From: Klebsormidium nitens
Taxonomy: Eukaryota; Streptophyta; Klebsormidiophyceae; Klebsormidiales; Klebsormidiaceae
Reading direction: 5' to 3'
Length of the DNA: 50,375 nucleotides
NCBI GenBank assembly: GCA_000708835.1
Contig: DF237284.1
Span: 1,448-51,822 of the forward strand
Shown: piece by piece, positions 20,901 through 34,000 of the stretch
How the letters are laid out: each line of letters begins with the position of its first letter
How positions within the stretch are numbered: position 1 is the first letter of the stretch
Position numbers and translations under genes: made by a program
The notes under the pieces: model-generated
Told to the model about the DNA's origin: nothing
Seen by the model: only the letters and a program-made list of their open reading frames with translations
The model's database searches: none

Positions 20901-23900
20901 AGGATTACATCAACTTATGCTGCAAGGAAACCCATATATTGTATGATCAAGCCGGCGAACGCATCCCTACATTGCCATATAAACGTTTCCATCCAACTCT
21001 CTACCACATACAGGACGCGACTTGCCCCACAACGCCCTCACTTGATAACGTGAGGACCCAAAGTTGCCTTCACTTTACAGCGCAAAGTCCCAATTCTGTC
21101 AACACCAGGCAAGCCCTTTTGAGCATGAACACAACACCGGCCCCAGCCAGCCCGTTTGCTTACCTTCGGCGTCGGCCCCGTCCTCTGCCACAACCTGCGT
21201 GACAATCTCCACAAGCATTTCGTCGGTTACCTTCAGCAGCACCTCCGTCAGCACGCGCCGGATCTCCGCGTTCACTGCGGCCTTGCGCGCCGCCTCCGCG
21301 TCCTGCACGGAAGGCTTAAACGTCTTTTAGCACACTATCCGAAGCCCGAAAGCGCGAACATCCAAAGGTAGTGATGAGCGCCTCGGCGTCCTGCACAGAA
21401 GCCTGGTGAATCTAATCGATTTCCAATCATGGGCTGGTCTGAGGCCGAGATATTCAGTCTAAACGATACGCATCGGACTCATCAGGCAGATCCTCTGAGT
21501 AAGCAAAAGAATCCTTTCGAAGGGTGGGCGGTTGAGTGCTCGGCTCGTTGAAACCCCCAGAAAGAAGACGCTGAGGGACTTAAAAGTCTGTACATGAATT
21601 GTCACCCTTGAACGCCACACTCACTAACTGGTATTGCGGACCAGTCACTTAAAGCAGAGGCTGAGGGCACTCACCTCGTCGTCCGAAGCCTCGCTATCGG
21701 ACGGCGTCGGGCTGCGGCGTCCGTCGATGCGCGGCCCCGACACTTTCTGCTGCCCTGCCTTCGCTCCGTCTTCCGCCTCTGCTGCAGCCTTGGCCTGCTT
21801 CTTGCGGAGCTCTTCAAGGAGCCAGGACGGAACGGCGGCCTGAAGAAACCAAAGACGATCTTAGAAGCGCAGAGACAGGCTTCTGGAACATGTCTGAGCG
21901 ACTGGAGGGGCCTTCTGAGCGATCGAAAGTGGGTTCCAACGGAAGGGAAAATTGCGGGTTGCTTTTTGCGGACAAGATCAAGAAGGAACCGCGGCCCGTA
22001 GAGAACAAAGACATTCTTAAAAGCGCAGTGACGGGCTTTTAGTCCCGTTTTGGTTAGGAGAGCGGAGGGGCCTTCTGAGCGAAAGTAGGTTCAAAGGAAC
22101 GGAGACTTGCGAGCTACATTCTTGCGGAGCTCTTCCAGGAGCCAGGAAGGAACGGCGGCCTGCAGAGACCGAAACCAGTCTCAGAAGCGGAAGTGCGTAA
22201 TTGATGTTTATGCTTGGAGACGATGGAGTCGTCTTATAAGGAATTGAAACAAGTTTCAGAAAAAGACTCTTTGAACTGCTTCTTGTGGAGCTCTCCTAGG
22301 AGCCAAGACGGAACCGCGGCCTGTAAACCCAAATCAGTCTCAGAAGGCGGAGAGGCACAAGCAATACTATGCTTGGAGAGACCGGAGTGGCCCTCTAAGC
22401 AGCGAAAGAAGGTTCAGGGCAAAAGAGTGTCACAGGCTGCTTCCTACGCAGCTCTTGTAAGAGCCGCGAATGAACGGCGGACTGTGGAAAACAAAAAGGC
22501 AGTTTTAAGAAGTCGCACAAGTTTGACCAGCTATCATAGGAGAGAGCGGAGTGATCCGCTTAGGGGCTAAGAGAAGTTTCGAAGGGCGAGATGATGGTGA
22601 GCTGCTTCTCTCGGAGCTCGAGCAGCCAGAACGGGACCGCGGTCAGTCACACACAAAATCAACGGTCGCGCACCCTTTTTTCGAGTCAGAACTGCGACGG
22701 GAGGGACTGCAAGCAAGGCCAGAAGTACTGTTCCCGGCCCAAAAGTAGAAACTTGCAGATCTGCCTGTAGAACCAGCGATGCAAGGGTCGCAAACAGGAG
22801 CGCCAGGGAAGCGATGGGGCACTACACAGAAGGTGCGAACATACTTTCCGACAACTAAGAATACACGTGAAGTCTGCGAATGTTACCTTCTTGGGCTTGC
22901 CGGCTCCAGGGCTACCTGCCCCCCCAGCGTCGTCCATTTGCATCAGGGGAGGCTGCATGAAGGGCAGGCCGGGCCCAGGGGGGTACCCCATGTTTCCATA
23001 CGGGGGGGCTCCCATGGCAGGTCCAAAGCCGGGCCCTCCAGGGAAGCCACCGGTTTGGATCTGCGGGATCGCGGCAGCAGATTGAGTCAGGGGCGCATCT
23101 TGGAGTGGAGCTTTGCGAGATTTGAAGAGAGACACCAAACCCAACCACCGAGTTTCTCATCGCCCCGTAAGACTTTCATGAACGGGTGCAACCCTTCTTC
23201 TCCATAGTAGCGCAGGGTAACGCTGCAACTTAGTTGGGTGGCAACAAACAACGGAGCGGCACCGATACAAGTGACGCAAACAAACGAACATATAGACCGT
23301 TGTAGAAGATAAACATCGGGCATGATCTTGAGATCAGTGCCTTGTCAAGATGCTCTCTGCATAAGCAGCCTTTGCAGGTTCGCGGAAACAGGTTGATCGA
23401 GGTAGCTTGCCTTACAATTGACTCGGTTTCGGGAGTAGCATACTTTCAGAAGGATTCAAAAGACAGCCAACAAGTGCTTGTGCAATTTCGGGGTTTCTTC
23501 AACCAAGCAGCAAGTGTCAAAAAGTTGAAATGAAGGGACATACCTGCCCAGCAAACGAAGGCACGTTGGACACTTGGCCAAACGGCAGACCCTGGTTATT
23601 ATAACCCTCCATCCTGTAACCCTGCAAGCCTCCACCCTGAAAGCCCTGCACCTGCCCCATCCCAGCATTATTGGGGAACTGCTGCTGAGGGAAACCCTGT
23701 TGATAACCCTGCTGATAGCCAAACTCGGTTTGGGGCTGAGTCCCAAACCCTTGCCCCTGATTGACGAAACCCTGATTAGCAAAGTCCTGCCCCAAGTTCA
23801 GTTGACCCTCCCCTTGAATGGGGAAACCTTGGCCCTGGTTTGCTAAATCCTGGGTCTGGTTAGGGAACCCCTGGCTCTGATTAGGAAACCCTTGACTCTG

Positions 23901-26217
23901 ACTAGGGAGACCCTGGCTCTGGTTAACAAAACCCTGGCTTTGATTTAGTCCCTGGCTGACCGAACCCGGCCCTTGGTTCATTAGACCCTGGCCCTGGTTA
24001 GCCATAACTTGGCCCTGAGGACCCAGGCCTTGGCTCTGGAAAGGGAAGGTTTGCCCCTGCTTAACAACACCCTGCCCCTGACCCGTAAAGTCTTGACCCT
24101 GGTAAGGGAAACCCTCTGCGCCCCCTTGGGCACTCCCCCAGAACTGGGCTTGGTTGCCTGGCTGCTGCTGCTGCCCCTGGTACCAGTCATACTGCTGCTG
24201 GGGGGGAAACTGGTTTGTTTCTGGGTTAGCGAGATGGTTTGAACCACCGCCGCCGCCATCGCCGCCTTCGATCGCCATATCTTCATCCGCAATCTGTGGG
24301 GGAAAAATTGAAGTCAGTCAGATCACCATTCAATGCACTATTACACTTGTTCATTTTGACCCTTTTGGTCAACGCTACAACACTCCCGCTGGACCATGGG
24401 GAACTCCTCATGTTCAAACCACTTGCAAAGGTTTATGACCGGACTTTCTTTTACGCAGCACCCATTGTATCGGACCTGTCGCCACTGCACACATAAATCG
24501 TATTTTCCATTATCACCATGCTCAAGGATGGAGCGCTTCATCAAGCGACCCAAAAATCAGGCAGATCAAGGACCAATAAGAAAGAGTCTCTCTCCATAAT
24601 GAGTCGGGTCATAGTACCATTGACAGCCGTATCAAGGAATGCAACTGCACCAGTGATACACATTTCTCCCCATTTTGACGATCATTCAGCAAAACACTTT
24701 CAGGCCCTTGCAGGGACTCTGATGTAAATGGTCAGACGACTCCCTTAATATGAAAACCGTTCCTCCAGCCTTTGGAGACTTTCTCTCACCGCATTCCCCT
24801 CCCCTTTCTCCGCTCGTTCTTGCTCCTGTCGCCTCTGTGCCTCCTCCGCCCGCGCGCGCTCCGCCGCCTCCGCCGCTGCCTTCTGCTCCATCCACAGCCT
24901 GGCCTTGATCTGCCATTCGGTTTCCACGCTGACTGGCTGCTGACCTGAGCGTTAAACATCCACAAGAAAGTTGCTGGATGGGTTACCAAATTGTCCCCTT
25001 CACGCTGACTGGCTGCTGACCAAAAAGGACGCCGTGTGAAAGAATGTATGCTGGCCATTCTGATCAAACATCCCTCTTACAATGAGTGAAAGCTGACCTG
25101 AGCCAAAACGTCCAAAAGAAGAGTGCTAGCTGGGTTACCAAACTGTCCCCCTTCACACTGATATGGCTGCTGATCTAAGAGGACGCTGTAAAACGTTGCA
25201 CAACATTGCCCCTTCATGCTGACTGGCTGAGGAGACACTGTCCAGAAGTCAGTCCAATGGCTGCGTCTCTTAAGCATCTCGTGAAGCAAGCAATTCCTTC
25301 ACACTGAAACCTTGCTGAAAATTACCATAAGACTTGCAACTACATGGGGATTGAGCCTTTTGCTCCGGGAGAGCTGACAGGGCAATTCTGGAGGGTCGGT
25401 AGGTTGCACCAATCGTGTTTGGGACACCATAACTTCACCAACTTTATGACGGCCTTGCGGCTTCAATGATTGCCAGACGACATGGCCATCTCCATAAGAT
25501 GCAGTTTGGTGATCGGCTCAAGTATTGCAGGAGTTACCTTGCACAGCTCCATACATGCCTTGCTCTTGACTGTACGCTCCGGCGCCGGCCCACTGCTGTT
25601 GCTGCAAAGAAAGTTACGTCAGTGGCTCGAAACAGAGTCTCCCAATGGAACAATTTCGAATCTTATCAAGAGATTTTTTCAATCGGTGCCAGCTCCACGC
25701 GTCCTGACGATGGGGCGCGCAACCAACGGGTGAACGTATTCTCGTAATGGAGACCGTCAAGAAGCATATCATAGGGTGGGCGAAAAGAAGACGGCTGAAA
25801 AAATCCACTTCACACATGTCTCTTTTTGTAGCATAATGGTACTCGGCACGTAGGACCAGAACACCGCATCATCCACCATCTTCAAGAAGGAGATCTGAAC
25901 ATGCCGCGCCACACGTAGGACAAGACAACGAGCGAACTGCTTTGGGTTTATTTAAACAATCCAGACAGCGGCGTAGATGCCAATGAATGCCATCATACAA
26001 AGTTGCTCAGTTTATGCGGGGAGCTTTCCACACGGTTCAACCATCTTGTTACCTGACTTCCGGCCCCGTATGCCCAGCCCCCCGGTGCCTGTCCTGGGTA
26101 AGTCTGTGCATGGTATCCTCCGGGTAGAGAATGCGCTGACTGTGGATTGCCCGGTTGACCACCTGCCGTACTGCTTGGAAATGGTGGCATCGATGCCTGA
26201 CCTGGATGTTCAGCCAT
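17981..26217 (-). CDS. Large nuclear Q/N-rich and RS-rich protein, RNA-processing type, 10 exons
   Basis: Exons (minus): 26217-26053, 25601-25538, 24944-24790, 24293-23544, 23060-22887, 21839-21675, 21302-21164, 20751-19398, 18368-18264 and 18107-17981; about 1065 aa with phases matching throughout. In order: a Pro/Gly/Gln N-terminus; a Glu/Arg/Ala helix (KARLWMEQKAAAEAAERARA); a 250-residue low-complexity exon built on NQ-x-QG-[FL] repeats; a Pro/Gly/Met-rich exon; an amphipathic block VPSWLLEELRKKQ and an acidic-serine stretch; a conserved-looking helical block (IRRVLTEVLLKVTDEMLVEIVTQV); and a giant exon of 1354 bp with an acidic tract (DDDSDSDEGENPLGLAYD) then a long Arg/Glu/Ser/Asp-rich domain. 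The end is true RS (SRRRSPSPPRSERSRSP). Such composition is typical of splicing-associated nuclear proteins and condensate formers. No RRM, SURP or PWI domain is seen, so the role is inferred from composition. The last exon is the least certain, because a second similar acceptor lies at about 17987. Confidence 0.82.
21940..22650 (-). repeat. Tandem array of exon-6 start copies in RS-gene intron 5 (about 161 bp period)
   Basis: Exon 6 starts at 21839 (minus) at CAG|GCCGCCGTTCC. Degenerate copies of acceptor plus exon start recur with borders at about 21995, 22159, 22320, 22481 and 22642, steps of 156, 164, 161, 161 and 161 bp. On the plus strand each copy reads roughly GCGGAGCTCTTCAAGGAGCC, then a GGAACGGCGGCCTG-like end. 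The 22159 copy is close to perfect over about 40 bp and keeps a CTGCAG acceptor. The rest of each unit is intron, with shared words such as GGGGCCTTCTGAGCG and AGCGGAG. Confidence 0.9.
24945..25320 (-). repeat. Repeats of the exon-3 start in RS-gene intron 2 (about 77 bp period)
   Basis: The exon 3 start reads CACGCTGACTGGCTGCTGAC on the plus strand, ending at 24944. The same 20-mer recurs exactly, ending at 25020. Weaker copies end at about 25097 and 25174 (steps of 76, 77 and 77), with further traces at about 25228 and 25310. Between them the intron words GGGTTACCAAA and TTGTCCCC/CTGTCCCC recur. The exact copy at 25020 lacks the acceptor AG beyond it. Confidence 0.8.
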
Positions 26218-28049
26218 GTTTGCAGGAAGTAATATCCTTACCTAGCAAAAAGAGCAGAATGAGAGACGAGTATTTGGTAACTCAGCAGATTGCATAGGTT
26301 TGTTGAATCCGAGCGGAAAAGGCGGCCACATCTTCTCCTTGTTCAACCCATTGTGCCCTGCCCTACTGTCAACCTTCGTGCATTTGACGTTAAGTCCACA
26401 TTAATGAAATTGACGGGGCATCTGCAGATTAATGCAGCACCATACTGTCATAGAGACCTGCGAGTACCAAGTAAGCTCACCCACAATTTCAACGCGCTTC
26501 AAAATCTTAGAAGATTGAATTCATCGCAACTTTCTTTGCAAAAATACGCACTTGTTTTAATTGTTCACACCTTATAAAAGACGTCCGCACCTTCTAATCA
26601 TGACCCAACTTGCTACAGAAGATGCCAAACATGCTGGACCGGAGAGGCCGGAAATAACTTGATGTTGCGAGCCCCTGAGGCCTTCTCCTGACGCAGAAGA
26701 TTCCGCCCTGTCACTGATCCCAAAGTTCCAAACCGAAGAAGCACTGGAATTTTGCAATAACCAAACAGAGAGTCCCCAGGTTACACCGACTCGCAAGCCT
26801 CACCTGCTAGAACGAACTGCTAGAACAATCGCTTGCAGAGTCAGCTTCAAGAACTCTCAAGGCGGTGCCGCCATTCTTCATCTTGAATTTAGCATTTGCT
26901 TGATTGCTTTGCTGTGGCCAGGGGCTGGGAACTAGGCACGAAGACAAAGCCAAAGTACACCAGTAACTATCGGTCGATTGCCGGTAATGGTAACCAACAT
27001 TGAACATTAGTAGGGCCGCGGCCCGCGACAGCGGCCGCCGGGCGGACACGTGTTCACAGTGACCGGACCGGAACTTACTACCCAATAATGCATGCTCACT
27101 GCACAACCGGCCCGGCCCTCCCGAGTCCCCGGTCGGGATGAGCGCACAGACAAATCTCCGAGACTCCGACCATTGCCCCGCCGAGGCCCCGCCCTGGATT
27201 CACCAAGGTATTGAGATCCTAGGCACAAGCTGAGGCAATGCCCTGACCGCCACATCTGCGCCATAGCGCCACATCTGTGCCTAAGCCACGTGGGCCCACG
27301 ACATCCAGCTTTTCGGAGTCAGCAGGCCGGTGATGAGGCAAGCCCGCCCGGGCACTGAGCTGCCTAGTCAATTACCCCATTAGCGGTGGTCAGAGCGGTG
27401 ATCTAGCGCGTAGGAAAAGCTCCTGACTTTGGTTTCAAGAGCTTCACAGGCACTTCACAGGCAGAAGTGGATGCAAAGGACGTAACTAGGCGATAAGGCT
27501 CCCTCGTGAGCTGGCGGGCGGTGATCACCAATGCAGACGTCTTTGACCCTCCTTGTCGCAGTCAGTGTAGTACTGGCCGTGTACGTCCAGCTACTTAGGG
27601 ACGAGACATTCCAGAAGCGTCTCACACGGCATCATAATCAAACTCCGACCTGTCGCACGATATACTCGTCATGGATCATCCTATATATATCCTGGATACA
27701 GTAAGCACTACAGTCTCAAACAAAATAGCGAAAGCGCAGTCTCAACTTACACTAGCGTTCTTTCCTGGATTTGTCAGCCATACGGCTTACGAAATGCTTG
27801 CACAAAGCAAGTCAAATCTGTCCGATACTATTCTACAATGGAAACTGCAGCCCATTGCTTACAGGTCATCTCCCTATCATAATCGACACGTCTACTCTTC
27901 GAAGCCTGCTGAAGACGGAACTCTTGCATACTTAGCAACGAGTGTCAAACTCAAAGTGTTCGCATGTCAAAGCCCTTCCTTCCTGTTTTTTAAGAATCGC
28001 CCCCAGTCTGTCGGCCGGCAAGTCCCAGGTTTGTTCGCCCCTGCGCTGC
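26218..28049. promoter_or_regulatory. Intergenic: upstream region of the RS gene and 3' flank of the K+ transporter gene
   Basis: No gene is recognised in these 1.8 kb. A GC-rich patch at about 27010-27300 contains two G-box cores CACGTG (near 27048 and 27286) and a GGCCGCGGCC-like run. It lies about 0.8-1.1 kb upstream of the RS-gene ATG, so it may be regulatory or mark an unannotated transcript start. Confidence 0.35.
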
Positions 28050-31000
28050 TCACACGTCGTACGTTATGCTGACTTCAAACTTATTGGCGTGGGGGATCCC
28101 CCACTCCTCGTGTGACACGTGGGCAAACTTCACCATGGTGCCGTACACTGTTTCCAGCATGAACCGGCGTACCCAGCGGAGAACCACGTTGTCGTCCTCC
28201 CCCTTATGGGAGGTCAGCTTCTGGCGACTAAATATGTACAGAACGGTCCCGACGCCCGCGCCCGCGGCCGCGTCCGCGTCGGCGGCCGCGCGCTTGATGT
28301 CCGGGTCCAGCGTGCTTAGCTGCGGGCGACACGAAAGAAGGTCAAAATGGGACCGTGTTACTTCGAAAAGATGAAGGCTTGGCGGCTGGAGTGCTTATCA
28401 AAGGACGAGGGTTTGAAAAGTCGCCTTGGTAGCAAGATCTTCACCTTCGCCACAGCGGAACGGTCACGAAATAAGGTTCCGACAAAAAGCGGGCACAAAT
28501 GAGGGCCGTTGAGGAACGCGGGATACGGAGAGAGACGAGTTCAAGGCTTTGAGGCTGGGGAACCTTGAATGTTTAGAAGTGCTGAACTACCTGATTGTGG
28601 ACTCTTGACAGGCTACTGCTGAATGAGAAATGCTGCAGAACGAAGCGTTCTTGAGGTGGGCGGTATCCGGTATCCATACTTCGAAGTTCAGTCGGACTCT
28701 CCGGCTCGAACGATTCAAAGCATGAACAACTCCGCACCCATCACATTCTGAAATCGAGACCAACATAGATTTCAAAGCCAGGATTCCAAGACCCTCGTTT
28801 TTAGCTTCGCGAGAGAGTAATTAGTGCGTGCGCCTCACCCTGTCCGTCAGCTTCAACACAAAGGCGCTGCCGTGATTCACCCGGTCCAGGTACCCGTACC
28901 GAGCAACGGCCCGGTACATACCGGGGTAGGGCAGTTTCTGCACCAGGATGCGCTCCTCCGGGTCCACCCTTGGGACGGCCACCTGCCAATGAAAAGCTGC
29001 CACGTCAGTCTTTCAGAAAGAGGCTATCTTCTTCACAAAAAGTCGGTGATACTGTTGGACGAGTGTCGAGGGGAGGTAGCGTCGAAGAGGGGCCCTCAAA
29101 GCCACGGGAGATCATACGGAGTGAATAAGGGCGCATGAATAGAGGACACTGTCTATACCCTAGTTGAGCACTTTATCTTTGAAGCAGCCAAAATGGTGAG
29201 GTAAAGGATTCAATGGATTCGTGGCGCCTCGTGCGTTCGTAAAACTTTGAGCGGTCGAAAGTCAAAGACCAGAAAAGTGACCGTCGGTTAAGGTACGGGG
29301 CCTTTCAGATTGGGAAAGTATGTGCGACGTTGACAAATAGTGGGATTTTCCAGTCGCTTCATGTCGAGACCAATTCTTGATCTCACGCTGACCTGTGGAA
29401 AATCCAAATGTTCGTATGTCTGATGGTGATGTCAGCTCTACAGTCTGCGCATACCTGGCGGACGGTGACCAGGACGACGTGCTGGTGCAGGCAGCTCCAG
29501 CGGTCGATCAGCGAGGGCATCAACGGCGGAGCGCCGACGAGCGTTTCCGAATATGTCAGCGCGATCCCGGGCGCGCGCAGGATGGGCAGCCCGGTGCGCG
29601 CGTTCGCGAGCGTACCGTCGCGCGGCGCGAGGGCACGTTCCGACGGCGCGTCGGAGGAAGGCGGGGGGCGGTGAACGGTGACGAGGTCCTCGAGGCGGGT
29701 CTGAAGGAAAAGGAACGTCAGCGAAAATCCCGAAGAGTGTGACATCATGATCACTTTAAACTTCTCCTACACTGTTTCTTCCTTACGAAAACTCCAGAGG
29801 ATATTGAATGTCGTAAGATCGGTAGAAGGCTAGGTAGATAGATCTCGGACATTTGACACTCGATTGTAGAGACCTACTGATTGTCAAATCTGCAGGACAT
29901 GGATCACAAGCGGAGAAGTCAAACATGACAGATGATGAGTGAAGATCACAAAAGGATGCGCTCAATAAGATCGTTCAGAATCTGTGCACTTAAGTTCCCC
30001 TTTGGTCAACTTCTTCGATCCAACTCCTGGTTCCATTTTACTCAAATAGATTTCGCCAGATCAACGCTCACCTTGTTCGCAAAGAGGTACGTCAGCTTCT
30101 TGCTCGTGCCCCAGTACCATATGAGGCTCAACGCCGATACGACGCCCGCGACGAGGATAGCGTACCAGCCGCCGTCCGGCACCTTCTCGAGGTTCGCAGA
30201 CAAATAAGTCCCGTCGAAGAAGGCGTAAAAGAGCAGAAACGCGACGGCCGCGACGACGTTGCTCTCCCAGACCATGAGCATGACGATGAAAATAAGGAGG
30301 TCGGTGCCGACCATCATGGCGCTTACAGCAACACCTGGAAACGACAGGTTACGGATGAAGGTTAGGGATTGAGAACATCTTCATCTCGCTACAATATCAT
30401 GGAAGCAGCTTCGAGAGGAGAAGGAGAGCGGCGTTGAGAAGAATGTTTTCTTGAAAGAAAAAGCTTTGAAGTAATAACAATAGCTTAGAACCCAGAAGAA
30501 CCACTGAAGTTGCAGAAGGAGCCTAAGATGATCGCTCCACATTCCCGATCCTAGCCCATACAAACAAGCCCACAGAAATACGCTGCCGTTCCCAAGCTCG
30601 TATATTATAAATCAAGTCACTCATATGTTCAGTGCTAACTCCTAAGAGCCGAGTCAGGACTGCGACTTACCGTACGCCAGTCCGAGCTTGGTGGTGTTCT
30701 TAAAGATGACAATGACGATGACGGTTAGGATCATCATAACCCAATTAACCTCCGGGATGTACACCTGGCCGGTAACCTGCAAGAAGAATCGAACGAGGTT
30801 CAGAAGAAACTCAATAGTGCGCTGCAAAAACACGTAACGTGTATGTCAGGCCGCCGACTATCCGACGGGTCCTTAAGAAATATCCGAGCTCCAAAACCTT
30901 TCGATTCCCCCCAACCCTTTTTTGAAGCCAACAATCGTACCTCGTCGGATGTGTCAAATGAGGACCCTAGCACTGTGCTCCGCTTGAAAGTAGACGATAC

Positions 31001-34000
31001 GTCCCCATGTTACGGCTTAAGATCATGCCCCCAACGTCCAAGTGTGAAAGATCGAGACCTTTTTGAGACCCACCCTGTCCGACGTGTTGAAGACGCGCAG
31101 GCGCGGGAAGCAGCCGAGCGCCATGCTCTGTTTGACGATGGAGAAGGCGCCGGAGATCATGGCCTGGCTCGCCACGGTGGCAGCCAGCGTGGCAACAACG
31201 AACATGTACCAGAAGAGGCCGTCCCCGCCGGGAATGCTCGCGTAGAAAGTGCTGCCGACTTCGTCGGGGTGCTTGATCAGCCACGCGGCCTGGCCGAAGT
31301 AGGTGATAACTAGGGAGGGGTACGCGAGGCCCACGAAGCCGAGCTGCAAAAAAGGGGCTTGGATGTGTTAGAGATCATGGGGGGGTAATACGAAGCGACG
31401 AGAGTGGCTGCAGGTGTTCTCTTCTGCTCGACGAATCTCCGGGGAGATATGACAATTCCGAGAAGGAGATAGCATCTTCGCCTGTAAACCTTTGGGAAAG
31501 CTGCTCCGAACCCAGCGCTCACAGAAGAAGCAATTAAAACCGGCAGAAGCGAGCGCATGCACGCGCGCTGTTGAGAAACAATCGCCAGGGAGCGCGACAG
31601 AAACATAACAAAGAGCGCGCCCGCATCGGACCCCCGCGCCCGCAAGAACTCCCTGCTACAACTCCGAACGAAACCAAGCGCGCACACGCGCGCGCTCACC
31701 TGGACGCCCGCGCGCGAGAAGTGGCCGAGGTCCGCGAAGGTCGCCTCCGCGCCGGTGATCGCAAGGAAGACGCCCGCCAGCTGGCGCCAGCCGCGGTGGG
31801 CGTCGTCCTTGAAGAAGAAATACGCGTAGTGCGGGCTCAGGCACTTATATATCCCGGGGTAATACGTGGCCGTGTTGTATATAGCTATGACGACGTTGGA
31901 GGCGAACCAGATGATGACGACGGGCGCGAACATGAAGCCGACGCGGCCGGTGCCGAAGGGCTGCGCCGCGAAGAGGGCGACCACGATCGCGCACGAGACG
32001 CCCACGATGACGCCTGGAAAAGCAAACAGGAGATTAAGAGTTCAGGGCCGAAAGACAAAAAGCGCGATTCCCGCGGTTCGTATTGTGGGATTCTGATTAC
32101 TAAGAATTTAATTTGCTCGGCCATGATCATTAGCCACACGAGTGACTTTTGACAGAGATACTCTGAAAAGGACGAAAGAAAGACAATCAGAACTGCGCAA
32201 ACAACGCCCACAATTACGCCCTAAGTCGGAGGTTCACGGGCTGTGCACAAGATTTCAATGGACTGATGTTTTCTTGAAAAGTTGCAACCGCGTTTGCAAC
32301 TTCCGTCTGAACAGCGCGCGTGTGCGATGCTACAACGGAGAGTTGCTTCTTCCGAGAGGAACTGACGGAAGTCCCTGTCTATCGAGGACGGAAACGATTG
32401 ATCCAACAAAAAAGCCGTCCTCTCAAGGACAAAGGACGATAGGATACTTGAAAGCATCAAAGGAAGTCATCACTACCGGTGTTTGGCAGAGGTGACGAAG
32501 GACGCACGGTGGAAACGGCCAGCAACTCAATGGCTCCGGGAGCCCCAAGAGAAAGACAAAGCTGAAGACACTCCAATTGCAAAATATGTCACAAGCGGAA
32601 CTCACTGGTACTTGTGGACGGCAGCTTCACTTGGATCCCGTACACCGCGCCCAGCACCGACTGCGCTGGCGTCAGCACGCCGTCACCCAGGACCATGCTG
32701 GTCATGACAAGAACTAGGATGAGGAGCGCGTTCCGCGCCCAGGCCTTCCGCTCTAACATGTTCTTGAGGACCCTGGCCGGAGTCTTGCGCGTCAGGAACT
32801 GGCGGGAGGAGTGCTTGGAGGTGTAGCGGGAGAGTTGCAGGTCGGCGGCTACCGGGGCGGCGCCCCCCCCGGGGGTGATGTTGGCGTTTCGGCAAAGTAG
32901 GGAATACAGAGCGAAGGTGCCGCCTGGAAAATTGGGAAGAGGAACGGGTTTACCTCTGAGTTACTTGATGAGAGGAACACGAAAACTGGGAAATTCCTTC
33001 TGCGGAGTTTGAAAAAAGGGGTTCTTTTTCGGGTTACTCGCTGACGGACACTTGGAAGAGGTAAGTTATGAACAGCGAGTGTGGAGGCGGAAATCTCGGA
33101 AAATCCTCAGAAGGTAGAAATTCAATCGCACATGAGCACCAGAAAATAGGATGTGTGATTTGAGAAGGCAGCACATAGTTGGTTCAGAAGCACGACGGAG
33201 CGTGCTGCGAGCAACAATAGGAAAGAGCGCGCGGCAGTACTTAAAGACTCAAAGCGACTACAGAGGAGTTTCGAAAGCAAAAACACCGCGAACTTAATAC
33301 GAGGACTGCAATTCCATCATAGCACTGCGGGCTTACCTTCCCCATTGTCGTCAGCAAACATGACGAAGCACATGTACTTGATCAACACGGCCAGAGTGAG
33401 CTGTTCAATGCAGGAACAGTGACGTCAGCGGCGCAGACAAATGACGTACGTGATAACGAGGAACAAATTGGAGTCAGCGATACAGAGAAGGGGCGTCCGT
33501 GCAGGACTTTTGCTGATCATTTAAGTGGCAACAGAAAAGGAACCTTTATGCAGACGCCTCAGGGCATCAGGAAATCGAAAGTTTTGAGGAATCTCAAGCA
33601 GGAGCACAACAATCCTCCATTCTGGTCACTTTATGTAAGCCTTTTAAGGTTGCAGGCTGCAGGTGCTGACTCCAGCCTTAAATCCCCTTCCTATAAGCAG
33701 AGCGTTGCAACGAGGATGCGACGCGCCAAAAACGCACGAGTGAGTCGCTAAAGTGCGTGGTCAGACTAGATTGGGGTCCAATAGAGGGTGAAGGAAGTCA
33801 AAATGAGGTAATACTTGGTCAAACAAGATCAGGGATGGGTGCTTGACGTCAGCCTCACCGTCCAGAAGATGAGCGATGCGCATCCTAGGATGCGGTCAGT
33901 AGATGGAGTGCCGTCTGAAAACGTAGACGAGTAGACGTACAGCGGGGAAGTCCCTGCATTAGAGGATGGAACCAGCTTTAGGATTTGGGTTAGCGGCCGT

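Noticed and set aside
19324-21053. Long plus-strand frames rich in Ser, Pro and Leu (up to 307 aa)
   Set aside because: They are antisense shadows of the RS/Glu-rich exons; the biased codons of the minus-strand protein keep the other frames open. They lack domains and cross its introns.
22779-23207. 142-aa plus-strand frame
   Set aside because: It is antisense to the Pro/Gly-rich exon 5 of the RS gene, whose splice sites and phase fit the neighbouring exons.
32483-32826. Small plus-strand frames around K+ transporter exon 5
   Set aside because: They are shadows of the exon at 32606-32923 on the minus strand, which carries clear family motifs.
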